In this document: positions 46,900 to 57,600 of the stretch, piece after piece
Numbering within the stretch: position 1 is the stretch's first letter
Layout of the letters: the number at the start of each line of letters is the position of its first letter
Assembly: GCA_951812925.1 (NCBI GenBank)
Contig: OX638369.1
Location: 42,899,061 to 42,963,060, forward strand
Length of the DNA: 64,000 bases
Direction: 5' to 3'
Source of the DNA: Calliopum simillimum
Taxonomy: Eukaryota; Arthropoda; Insecta; Diptera; Lauxaniidae
Position numbers and translations under genes: made by a program
The notes under the pieces: generated by a model
What the model was told of the DNA's origin: nothing
Database searches by the model: none
The model's input: only the letters and a program-made list of their open reading frames with translations

Positions 46900-47735
46900 A
46901 TATTACAGAACAACTTCTTCTTGCATCCCATATCTCTTTTTGGGACATTAGACCTTTAAAAAAGTCAAACATCTTGAAAGGTGGCGAGCTGGTGCCTACA
47001 ATTATCTCCAATGCTTCCACGATTCACGTATTTCCTGTTTTAACTATCGTTTTTGCAATTTTTCCGGCTGGCTTGATGGTTGACTTCTATAGGCCGCTTA
47101 CGCATTTTCACTTCATTTGTTTCATTTGTACATAGAAAAAATATTACTTTTTTATCTCGGGAAACGGAAGTCGCAGAGATAGAGTGATTTAGATGAAGTA
47201 AAAATCTATCATAAGAAAAAATTAACTGTGCAGTAAAAATGCAAACTTTATTTCTCTAAAAACTAAGTAGTGATGTTCCTTTTTTTATAAAATTCTAACA
47301 AAATTAACAAACACTTTTGAGATGCCAAAATATGTTCCAAATACAATACAAATTTAAATTTATCAAAATATTTTATGGAAATATATCATGCTTGCACAAG
47401 GTCAGATTTCAAATTCATATAAAAGTAAAGAGATGTCGAAAAAGTTTTGTGTGAAATTTTTTATTTTATTTGACTTTGTTACAAAATTTTCATTGCACAA
47501 ATTATTTAGCAACGATAAACTTTTAGCGGTTCATTTTATATCTTTACTTCTACAAACACAATAGTGTGCATCTTCTTTTAACTCCCCTCACGTGAACGCG
47601 CTTTTCATAAATAACAATTCTGCTCTCCAACAGCGTGCAGCCTCGAAAAGTTTTTCATTTAACATTCGCGCCGTATCTTCTTAATACGTGAACGAGCAAA
47701 CAAGCGAACCTAGAGACGTCCATAAGAAGTCAACA
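46900..47735. other. no recognised gene
   Basis: Mostly AT-rich; a more balanced composition begins at about 47560. The plus frame 46863-47135 starts inside the transposon TIR and shows no motif. Confidence 0.4.
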
Positions 47736-47739
47736 AAGG

Positions 47740-47878
47740 CCAACCCCATTGCTGTCGACGAGCGTGCACCCTAATCTAGCTGCGTCAGGGTGGGGGTAGC
47801 GGTGCGACAACAACGATGGCAGGCAGTGGCGCACTTGTTGCGCTCAGTCGTTGAGTGTTGATCTTGAGTATCGTGTAG
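47740..47878 (+). promoter_or_regulatory. candidate host core promoter
   Basis: A GC-richer block (GCTGTCGACGAGCGTGCACC, then GGGTGGGGGTAGCGGTGCGA) stands out from the AT-rich surroundings. It contains a perfect initiator, TCAGTC, with its A at 47846. No TATA box lies 30 bp upstream. A TCGTGTAG stretch lies at 47871-47878, about where a downstream promoter element would be, but it does not fit the DPE consensus well. TATA-less Inr promoters are common in flies. This is inference from composition and short motifs. Confidence 0.3.
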
Positions 47879-48055
47879 CGTAGCGAAGCGTCTAATGAAA
47901 AGCTTTCAGTGCAAGGCGCTTTGGAAGCACAGTGGGATAAAATGCTTGAAAATTTTAGAAATTGAAAATATAATTTTTAGCTTAAAATGCAACCGGAAAA
48001 ACCTATGGAGCATTCGAGATGACAGGTGCAGTTGGAATATTTTGCAATAATTTTG
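47846..48055 (+). other. candidate first exon with 5' splice site
   Basis: From the Inr at 47846 the sequence runs to TTTTG|GTAAGC, a strong donor with GT at 48056-48057. Two start codons precede it: ATG at about 47986 (MQPEKPMEHSR then stop) and ATG at 48019, which opens MTGAVGIFCNNF and stays open into the donor. If real, this would be a 5' exon of a host gene with a long intron that hosts the downstream transposons. No acceptor or further exon could be identified in the window. Confidence 0.28.
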
Positions 48056-48059
48056 GTAA

Positions 48060-49320
48060 GCTTACCTCGGAGAGCGGACTTAATAAAAAATGGGAGCCAA
48101 ACTACGTATATCATTTTTAATATATAAGGCCAAAGAAAAACAATAAAAATGGTTTAATATAATCGACTTAATTTGGTAGTTCAATGATATTATTCTTGTT
48201 TATACGATACTTATGATTAAGATTTCTTAAATACTACCAAACTCTTCAATTGAAGCCCTTTTAATTAAATTTTATTTTAAATATAATTTTGAAGCTAAGT
48301 TTAAGACAATGTGCCTTAAGCCTGCACCATGACCCGAGAAGTTTTCATTTCTAATGTGAAAAAAAGGCAGATTACACGCCAGCAGAACATCAGCTCATAA
48401 GTTCAAGATTATTCTATCACGGAATTATGTCTTTATAATATGCTTCCCAATCAGTAAAAATCAACTGAAATCACTATACATAATCTAATGACCATAATCG
48501 AAAATGCTTAAGAAAGACCTCTCTGTTTATTTATTATCATCCAACGATCATTTAAGTCAATTGAGGAAGCAATGTTTAGAAAGGTAATACCAAAAACGTT
48601 TATCGGAGGAATTCTCCATGTGCTTATTTATGAAACAGAAGCAGAAAGACTAACTTTAACAACAATCAAACGTTGCCCCAGGGAGTTGTACACTTCTATG
48701 GATACTAAATTATCAACAGCGAAATATTTGAAATTCTCTATAACCAGAAATACTAGGTTCAGGGTCTTGTTTATTATATGGTAATTGAATATGTTTAAAT
48801 GAAGGTTTGACTCTTATATATTTGATTAAAAGATGCAACTGAGTCTGTAACTCTCAACATCGCACTAAACTGTTGCTGAAAGAAAGTATTCAAAATAAAC
48901 TCCCGAACGGATGTGGGAGGGTCACCAAATTGAAAAAAAAAAACCCACCTGAACATTCTCGATTGCGGTCAAATTTTTTTTTTATTTTGAAGGAAATAAT
49001 TCAAGGATAAGCGAAATAATATAATCTGCCCATTTTCACAAGCCGCAGTAACAAAAATTGTCAATAAAATAAAGTTTGGAGCGCAAAAAATGTAAATTCT
49101 TTTTCCATTAATCTCTTTATGTTCAAGTTCAAGTAAGTGTATCTTAGAAACTAAATAGTTCTACATCCTAAAACTAAAAAGAAGTTTTATTGGGTCAATT
49201 TACTGAATATTTGCATACTTAGGCATTAATTTTGTTTGTAAAATCCGGATCATAAAAAAAAATCCCTAATATCATTTAGCAAATTTACAAATTTTGCACT
49301 CTTAAAATTTTAATGGCACT
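48060..49320. other. no recognised gene
   Basis: AT-rich. The plus frame 48572-48784 has no motif. If the 47.8-kb exon is real, this would be intron. Confidence 0.35.
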
Positions 49321-49329
49321 GTAACGGCG

Positions 49330-51235
49330 TGGTCATTTAAATGGTTAACATAAGGTTCTTTAAAGGCTCTCTGCTAGTATAAGCAACCCTTTTTTGAGTA
49401 CAATGAGTATTTCTAGAAGACTTTTCTGTATTCTTGCAACGCTCCAATTTTGCAAAACTAATAATAGCAAAATTATTTGAGATACAGCAATCAAATTCGA
49501 TATCTGAGATAGAATTGGTAGCATCTAGCCACTTGTTAAAAATGGGAATAATCGGAGCAAAGGCGTGCCCACTTTCCATATAGCCCGAAATTGGAAATCA
49601 CAATAACTTAGGGACTATTTCAGGTACAACAATATTATTTAACCCTTTCATGCCCGAATCAATTTGGGGGAACTTAAAATTTTTTTGAGACTATAAAGTA
49701 ACAAATATAGGCCTAAAGAACAAATAGTATTAATTTCAAGGTCCTGCATATCCTAGTTTGTTCTCTGGAAGATGTTGCCTATAGGCAACATTGGGCATTG
49801 CTGGTAAACTTTGTCAAACAAAATTAATGAACAATGCAGTTTTTGTATTGAATTTGAATAGAATTTTTTTTTACAATTTGATACCCATTTTCTCCAATAT
49901 ATAGTCTGCTGAAGTCTCAAAGGGTTTTCAGGGTCCATATTGTAAAATTATAATAGAAGTTTGGAGGGGTTTAAGCTGGAGCAGGTGACAAATTTGTTTT
50001 ATCATCTTTTATATCTCTGTGATAGAATAGCTATCTACTTCTGCCTCTTTTATGCAACATCCCAAACTCTGAATTACACCGAAAAGAGATCCGAAAACCA
50101 AACAACGAAATTTACAGCACTTGAGTGGCATCCTCAAGGCAGCTTAGATAGGTTAATCAAAAGTCACCTGGAAAAGGTCTTTAGAGAAGGAACTCCAACG
50201 GAAGTGCCTTGGAAAAAGATAAAAGTCATTGCATATTGGCCTTATACTCAAGTATGAGTTAGAGATAAAATGCATACAATACATTTATGCACCAAGATAC
50301 TATGCGCAGATACCATTTCTTTGAACGACAGTTAATCGCGGATGGTTCCAGCACCATATCGGAAAGATCAACAGCTCCCACGTGATCATTGAGGCTATCA
50401 ATAGCTGAACGAGGATTACCCAAAAGCTTTAAAGTGTGATCCTCGTCCTTTTAAGCTACATAACTCCTTTTCTTGACTTAGAAAACAGTTTTCTAGACGA
50501 TTATAACGTATTGTTCCTACTTTTAAGCAGGTCTGTCTATACGGAGGTTTTTAGGTTCAACCCCATAGAAAGAATTTTTACCCATATAAGTATAACGGCA
50601 CAAATTTAGTGGCAACATTGACTTTAGAAAATTACTGAGGAACAACTAAGACCTTTTTTGTGCAATTATTTAATTTTTCTGATTCTCTGACATGTTTTGA
50701 ATTATTTTGTGTCCTTTCTGATCCAAATTTATTTATATAATGACTTTAAATTATATGTAATATACATCAACTTTTTGCATAATTTTTTTCGCACGTATGG
50801 ACATAGCAAAGAACATAATTCAAATGATAACTATTAATGCTTATGAAGTCAAATCTATTAATAAGCAAGCAACATATATCAAACTATTGAACAAAATTCG
50901 TAATTGGTGAAAAAATTAGAAAATAACGGAGTTTTTTTTTTAGCGCAAATATACAATGTTGCCTATAGGCAACTGTGGGCATGAAAGGGTTAATATATAA
51001 GATGAAATTAGTAGTGTATAGCCCTTACTTGAAAATGGGCGTGATCGGATTAAAGACACGCTCACCTTCCATATAGTCCAAAATTTGAAATCGCATTAAC
51101 TTCGAGACTATTTCAGGTACAACAATAATGTTTAATATCTGAGATGAAATTAAGAGCATATAGCTCTTAGCTAAAAATGAGCGTGATCGGATCAAACACA
51201 CGCCCACTTTCCATATGGTCCGAAAAAAAAAATTT
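49330..51235. repeat. ~141-bp tandem array interrupted by a transposon
   Basis: Monomers lie at about 49500-49642 and, after the inserted element, at 50990-51134 and 51135-51235 or so. AGATGAAATT occurs at 51000 and 51141 (step 141). Shared words: ATGGGCGTGATCGGAT, CACGCCCACTTTCCATATAG, and GACTATTTCAGGTACAACAA, which ends the unit at 49612, 51108 and beyond. Joining 49642 to 50994 restores the same period, so the inserted element split a pre-existing array. Confidence 0.8.
49643..50989. mobile_element. piggyBac-type non-autonomous element (TTAA)
   Basis: TTAA at 49639-49642 and 50990-50993 flanks the ends CCCTTTCATGCCC (49643) and GGGCATGAAAGGG (ends 50989), 13-bp perfect TIRs of the CCC...GGG type. 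A subterminal palindrome, TTGCCTATAGGCAA, occurs at both sides (about 49774 and 50958), each followed by a GGGCAT copy. TTAA duplication with CCC ends is diagnostic of the piggyBac superfamily. No transposase is recognisable; the plus frame 49961-50257 lacks DDD-domain motifs. Confidence 0.88.
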
Positions 51236-51760
51236 TCAATCGGTCAGATTAAGAAAACCCCTCCAAGTAATCGTCAGATTAAAGATCAGCACAACCAGGA
51301 CATCAGGCTTAACCGTCTGTATAAAAATCTGATGCGCTCGAGTAAATCCAAATAGTGTTTTTTTTTTAATTTTCGAAAGGTCGCCACGAGCTTTCGTCAC
51401 ATCTGAATCGTCAGTCTTTTGAATGGAAGCTTTCTTTGGAATCACTTAACATCTCTATGAAAATCTGACGCACTCCAGTAAATCCATTTTTTCCCCATTT
51501 TTAACCAGTCAGTACAGCCTCCTCCACCATCCAAATTAGCAGATTAATACACCTCTATCATTAGAGACGCTATCAATATCTGACGTGATCGAGTAAATAC
51601 ATGTGGCTGTTTTTTTTTTTTTTTTTTTTTTTTTTCATTTTCAAAAGCCTCCCCACCAGTGAAATGAAAAAATTATATGAGCTTTTTTCCGACTTACCAT
51701 ATAATCTTGAGAATATAATAGGTCCCCACAACGCTCGAGTAAATCCATATTAGCATCGCG
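51236..51760. repeat. degenerate tandem array, AGTAAATCCA units
   Basis: Four diverged units are marked by CTGA-GC-CTCGAGTAAATCC: AGTAAATCCA at 51341, 51477, 51592 and 51738 (steps 136, 115 and 146). Two units end in long T runs (51358 and 51611-51636). It directly continues the 141-bp array and may be its decayed edge or a separate repeat. Confidence 0.6.
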
Positions 51761-51769
51761 GGCTAAAAA

Positions 51770-53755
51770 AAACTTAAAAGAAGTTCTAAGTTACTGAAAT
51801 ACATTGTGTTGTGTTGTCTCCATTAAGTTGGGTAAAACGTTTGTTTTATCTAGAAAACCAAAAGCGATGCGGAGAGCAACAATGATAGAACCCTTAAATA
51901 TGGCTCTCAGCTATGTTTTTGTGAGAGGCCCAAAATGGAAGACTGCAACGCTGGTATTAAGTCAAACAAAAGTAGACAATGAAAGGAGAACCTACAGGTC
52001 TTTGCAGACGTACATTGGTTTTATTCAAAATATCAAAAAAAAAATGCTTTTTGAGGAGAGTCGGTCAAAAAGGAGAGAGAAGGTCTGACATTCCTGGATT
52101 TTTGTGGACGGAACTTATCTGCGCCCCATAAGGTATTTTAAAATGAAAGCAGAAAAAATAAAAGTCTGTCATTTTAGGAGCTTTTTGGGGATTTTGAACA
52201 ATTTTGGAAAAAAAAGCTTCTAGAAATGTTTGCACAGTAGAAAATAAAATTAAAATCCTATTTTTTTCTGAATATTTTTTTATCCAGTTGACCACTGTGC
52301 GACTGCAATGATCTTTGGAACCAGCATGTAAACGCGCACTTTTTGTTATTTTTTTTTTTTGCTGAAGATGATTAGGGGTTAGAACCGAGGAAGAATGAAT
52401 GCACGCGAGGCTTTTGCTAAAGCTTTCGCGCTAGCAATCTGCTTTATTTTCTTTATATGATTTTTGCGTTGTTGTTGTTGTTTTTCCATATTTTTCTCAT
52501 TAGTTTTCTGCTTCATTGTTTGCTTTGCTTTATTTTTTCTTTTTTTTTTTTTTCTAAAAATTTCGTTATTTTTGCTAAAATAGTTTTTCAACGCTGAAAG
52601 CTGAGCAAAGAGTGTTGGAGCAGCGCTGCGCGTCTGGACGCTTATTAGAATTTTGCAATGCACCATAACGAAAAGAAGAAGAAGAAGAAAAAACAAAACT
52701 TTGTGATGGCGATAGCTTTGGTGACCTTGAACGCCTCATTGTCGACTGCCAAGCATGCACTCCAAAGGCGGATGATCTGGCGGGTGGGCGGTGGGTTGAT
52801 GGGTCGGTTGTTTGCTGCATTTTAAGTGCTTCTCCACTCTGCGTTGTTGTTGCTGTTGTTGTTGTTCTCATATATTTTTTGTTAGCATCGCAATGCGTTA
52901 CAGTCGGGTGTTATTGAGTTGGAATACTGAAATATGAAATATTTCATTATTCTTTTCTCTAATTTTTGTGTTTTTCTTAGTTTAGCAGTTTGTTTTATTG
53001 CTTGTTTTTCCGCGAATGCACTTTTAAGATGCAGCCAGCAGCAGAAATAATCAGCAGCTGTTGTTGTTATTGTTGTGGTGGAGCCATTCAAGCTCAGCCT
53101 CGATGTGCGTCATTGGCACATCAATGAATAGCGTTGTTTCAGATATTTTTGTATTGATAAATTTTAATTTCTGAGCAGACATACATACATATATATCACA
53201 AAAGCATATTTTGTTAAACCAAATGTTTGAAAACAAAAAGAACAAAATTTTTATGGGTTTTCCTCAAAAGCATTTTCGAACAATGCCTCTTATTCTTTAG
53301 ATTTTTGCAATAGCTAGGTAGGTCAGATATTGTGAAATAGTCAGACAATAAGAGAAAAGTTTTAAAATATTTCAAAAACATTAATGTTACTATTTTTATA
53401 AACTTCTAAACAGCCCTTCCCATCCTAGCGTAAAAAAATACACACCGCCTCTGATTTCGCTGAAATTTGGTACAGGGTTACACGTCATGACAAAACCGAT
53501 CATATTTTTTTGGATTTTGGTGGAGTGCAAAACGTGGAAAATCGATAAATTGTGACAAACACTCCTTCACATAATTGTCCATAATTTGAACATTTCTCCA
53601 CCGATTTTCATGTTACGACCATTTTTGAAAAGGTATTGAGCCCAAGGTTTTTTGCCATGAACAACACAAGGTAAATTTTCCTTATTTGGGAAAAAGTGCA
53701 AAATTTATTATTATTTTTTTAAAATTACACATTATCTACAATTTTGACCTTCCAA
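51770..53755. other. no supported gene; opa-like and GC-richer patches
   Basis: GTT runs at about 52468-52482 and 52843-52868, and AAG at 52673-52690. A patch at 52590-52810 has balanced composition (GCAGCGCTGCGCGTCTGGAC, GGCGGGTGGGCGGTGGGTTG), which suggests unique, possibly regulatory DNA. The plus frame 51804-52088 shows no family motif. Confidence 0.3.
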
Positions 53756-53760
53756 AATAT

Positions 53761-54023
53761 ATCGTCACTCTTAGGCCAGATTCACGAATGTGAAAATTAT
53801 TGAATTTGAGAAAATGCTGTTTGAAATTTTTTTAAATATTAAAATTATATGTAAATTTTGCTTTTTCGTGTTATAAGTAAACTTTGCATTTGCTGTTAAA
53901 CCACTTCAGATATAGCTTTCATATTTCTGGCATAGCTTTATTGAACCATTTTATACAAGAAAACCACATTAGTGCAAAACTGAAAAGTTTGCACTTTCGT
54001 GAATCTGGCCTAAGAGTGACGAT
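53761..54023. mobile_element. 263-bp MITE, ATTCACGAA-type TIR
   Basis: TIRs: ATCGTCACTCTTAGGCCAGA at 53761 and its complement ending at 54023, continuing inward with TTCACGAATGTG or TTCACGAAAGTG. The flanking bases ATAT/ATAT prolong the palindrome, so the exact duplication cannot be read. The ATTCACGAA word also sits in the Harbinger TIR at 3.4 kb, which suggests a distant family link. Confidence 0.8.
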
Positions 54024-54080
54024 ATTTTGTGGTAAAAAAAAAAATAGCATTCGTATGAAGCAAAAATAAAATAGTATGTA

Positions 54081-56549
54081 GAGGAGTTGTGTGTACCTTG
54101 GTCCGAGTGTTCCTCGGTCCGTGTGCCGTTTGCCACTCAACAGCTGCACGTGGACGATAATGTTCTTCTATGGAATTTTCCACACATACCTATGACTGAT
54201 AGGTATTAATACACTTCAGATTGTCAACCTATGTACTTATGTATGTTTGGAACGGGCAAAACTTTTTCTCGAAAACGGCTGCAGCGATTTTAATGAAACT
54301 TCAAATAATGTTAGACATTAGCATACAATGAAGAATCAGCTAGGCTTAAACTTTTTAAATGCTCACCAGAGGGCGGTGCATTGCATTAAATTTTAAATTT
54401 GATATGGTCATAACTCGCAAATCATGCAAGGTGATTGGATGAAATTTGGTAAGCGGCTTAATAATACCTTGTAACAGACAAAAAGTGGGCGGGATCGAAG
54501 AAGTGCCACACCCACTTTTTAGCCTTTGAAAATTTTGATTTAATATTACTCAAAAACGACTCCCACAATTTTGATGAAAATTTAGGAGTTGTTACGTCTG
54601 CAAACAGCTATTAATATGTGATATGCCGTTATATTGGGAAAACTCGGTGAAGGGCGTGGCACCGCCCACAAAAATATAATACGGTATAAAAAGAAAACTA
54701 ATAAAGTAATCATTCTAAAATTAACTGTGAGGAGCCTACTTGCTATAAAGCATCTCTGATCTGAAAGTGGGCAAAATATCGCCGTTGCGCGTGGAACCTC
54801 CCATACAAGCAAAATACGTTAAATGCTATTTCTCGAAATTTTTACAAGGTATTTTAATGAAATTTGGTATGTGGGTACTGCTTAATAATACCTTGTAACA
54901 AACGATAAGCGGGTGGGATCAAGTAAGTGTCACGCCCACTTTTTAACCCTTGAAAATTTTGATTCAATATTACTCAAAAACGACTCCAATAATTTTGATG
55001 AAAATTTAGGAGCTGTTACGTCTGCAAACAGATATTAATATGTGATATGCCGTTATATTAAGAAAACTCGTTGAAGGGCGTGGCACCGCTCACAAAAATA
55101 TAATGTGCTATAAAAAGAAAACTACTAAAGCAATCTTTCTGAATTTAACTATAGGGAGTCTACTTGCTATTAGGCACCTACGACCTGAAACTAGGCAAAA
55201 TATCGAAAGTGCGCTTGGAACCTCCCATACAAGTAAAACACATTAAATGCTATTTCTCGCAAATGATGCAACATATTTTGATGAAATTTGGTACGCGGAT
55301 CTGGATCAGGAGTATTTAAAGCATAACAAAAAGAAGGCTATGCCCCGCCCATTTTTTTATCAAAATAAAAATTTTGGTTAATAACTCAGGCACAAAAAAA
55401 AAATGGAATGAACTGTTCAATTCTTATATGCAGCCTTATGTACTTTTTGACGCTGAATCCGTCTTCATCAGTAGAACTGTCATTATACCTGCAGGATTTT
55501 GAAATATCCTTGCTTGAAGCTGAAGAAAACGCTGTGTTCAGTCTTACAGCGTAGCTACAAGAAAAGGTAAAATTCTTTTTTATCAATAGCATCGAATAGT
55601 TACACTCTTCCTTATCCAAATATTTTTTCGGATTTTTCTAATAAGTGTCTTATTTTCCGAGTTATAATCTTTTGAAGATAAGATATTTCAGCCGCCATAC
55701 AAAAGACGAAAAATTTTGGGTGCGTGGCATATTCCATTTATTTATTTTAGAGCACTCTATTTCACCATAAAAAAATTTAGTTTTTGATATTTTTCTATAC
55801 CACTCGATGCTTTCCGAGCTTTTTCTTATTATTATTCTTATCGGCTTGCTTATCATTTTGAAAGCATGACCGTAAGAAGTGAAAGATACAAGTTTCATAA
55901 CAAAAAATAGCTATGAATAAAAACATCGACTAAAATAATAAGATTAGATTCTTGACCGAGCAAGGATCGGTCTCCAGGTACTTTTCATTAGTAGATGTTA
56001 TGGTGGTTGACAGTTTTTAAAACATGCTGTCTGTGTGTACCTTGAACTTATGCATATAGACTAGCGAGCCTTTTTCGACGGGCAACCAGGAAGCCATAAT
56101 CGCATTTCAATAGAATATTATTGTTATTTACGTGCTTTATATATTTATTTACAACCAGTGTTTGCATAATCAATTGTTTTTTTCCAAACAGATTTTTTTG
56201 GGTTAAAATTTTTATTTATATTAATTTTTTATTTTTATTAAAAAAAATGTTACTTTTGATTACATAATAAATGGTTTTTTTATTTTTTTTTACATATAAA
56301 AAATCTAGTATCTTTTATTTTTGATGGTCCAAGGTACACTTGCATGGTGTACTTTGGACCGTTTGAGGTTGGAACAGAAAAAAGTAATATTTCTACTGAA
56401 TGGTAAGATATAGAAATATCATTGTCACGTCATTTGATGCTGCAAGCATTGTATAAATATAACTAAATCAAAAAACTAAAGAAACTTTTTTGGGAAAATC
56501 CAGCACATTGAAAAAACTGAAAAGCGTACCAAGGTACACACATCTCCCC
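54081..56549. mobile_element. TA-flanked element with GTGTACCTTGG phrases
   Basis: TA at 54079-54080 and 56550-56551. TIRs are GAGGAGTTGTGTGTACCTTG (54081) and complement GGGGAGATGTGTGTACCTTG (ends 56549). The phrase recurs inside: TCCTCGGTCCGTGTG (54109), GTGTGTACCTTGAACTT (about 56033), and the hairpin-forming pair GGTCCAAGGTACACTTGC and GGTGTACTTTGGACC (about 56323-56361). No transposase. The left half is occupied by a ~420-bp tandem array. It is the third clear member of the phrase-element type, after 2.07 and 45.4 kb. Confidence 0.8.
54399..55350. repeat. ~420-bp tandem array inside the element
   Basis: GAAATTTGGT occurs at 54441, 54859 and 55283 (steps 418 and 424). Long matching blocks accompany it (TTAATAATACCTTGTAACA, TACTCAAAAACGACTCC, GTTACGTCTGCAAACAG, GAAGGGCGTGGCACCGC). 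Within a unit the GGGCG-type core recurs about every 120-165 bp (54487, 54652 and 54770), so the unit may be a trimer of ~140-bp monomers. Confidence 0.85.
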
Positions 56550-56929
56550 TATGCTTAACGGCTTGGAAGTTATGAGTTTTCGAATTTTACAAAACATGAT
56601 TTCGTGACTTTCTTTTGTTATAAAGCAGCGAAAGTACATTCGTTTGCCGTAAACCTGCGGCTGCAATTCCAGCAACTTCGAGCTGTTCAGTAATGTTCTT
56701 TTTCATTTCTGTTTGCTATTCTTAACTCCACCACCGAGCGCAAGAATTTCATACGGATTCATTTTAATTTATTTTCATAAATCTCCAAAGAATTTACCAA
56801 AACATGCCTTTTTGTCCCCAAATATTTCTTTAATTTTTTTATTGCTTGAAGGTACAGAATATAATAACCTTATCTTCTGGAATATTTTTTAAAAAAAAGA
56901 ACAATTTAAACAATAAATTAAAAAATTTT

Positions 56930-57600
56930 AATAAAATTTGAATCTGCAAATGCTGAAATAAACTTTTCAAAAATACAACATAAATTTCAAGAGTTGCCAG
57001 ATGGTTGCTTTTGAAAATTTATTTTAAATCTTCCTTTTTTAGCGTTCGCCATTATAATTACACACCAGAAATAATAGCTTAAATCTTTAAAGCTCATTAC
57101 ACCGAATTTTGGTTTAAACAAAACAAACAAAAGAAAAACTTGGTGGAAGCCCTGAAGATTTTTGTACAATTTCAGAAAAGTTTATCTGAACGGTTCTGAA
57201 TTTATTCCAAAAAAGATAAGAATTAAACAAGAATTTCGAAAATAACCAAGTGGCAACCCTAAAAAGTTATGTTGGATTTTGAAAAGCTTATTTAAGTGTC
57301 TTAAGACTAAATCGAAATATATTTTTTAAATAAATGGTTTAAGCAAAAGTAACAAAGAAACCAAGTGCAGTATTACTAAACGGAGAATGACGAAATGTGG
57401 CAAAAAAACGACGGAGAATGATCAAACGGGAATTATTTTTTTTGAAAAGTTGAAACTGGTGGATAGCCCCTCTAATTGTATATTGATTAAAGAAAAAAAA
57501 TATATGTTTAGGTTACGTAATATAAAAAAAAAAAACTAATGCGGAGAAAGACACACACTTATTTTTAGCAAAAATACGTACGAGAAAAGTTTTTTCAAAA
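56930..57600 (-). mobile_element. TCATTCTCCG-family fragment, copy 5 (inverted)
   Basis: AAACGGAGAATGACGAAATG (57374) and GACGGAGAATGATC (57409) are inverted family words; GCGGAGAAAGACACAC (57541) matches the ACACTTGCG-side block. GAGTTGCCAGATGG (56990) and AAGTGGCAACCCTAAAA (57248) are the internal blocks. Neither terminal repeat is visible, so it is a truncated copy. Confidence 0.6.

Noticed and set aside
49961..50257. 98-codon frame inside the piggyBac-type element
   Set aside because: No DDD transposase motifs and no Cys-rich C-terminal domain; the element looks non-autonomous.
52379..52871. Minus-strand frames rich in Lys/Gln/Thr/Ser
   Set aside because: Caused by GTT and AAG microsatellite; no protein features.
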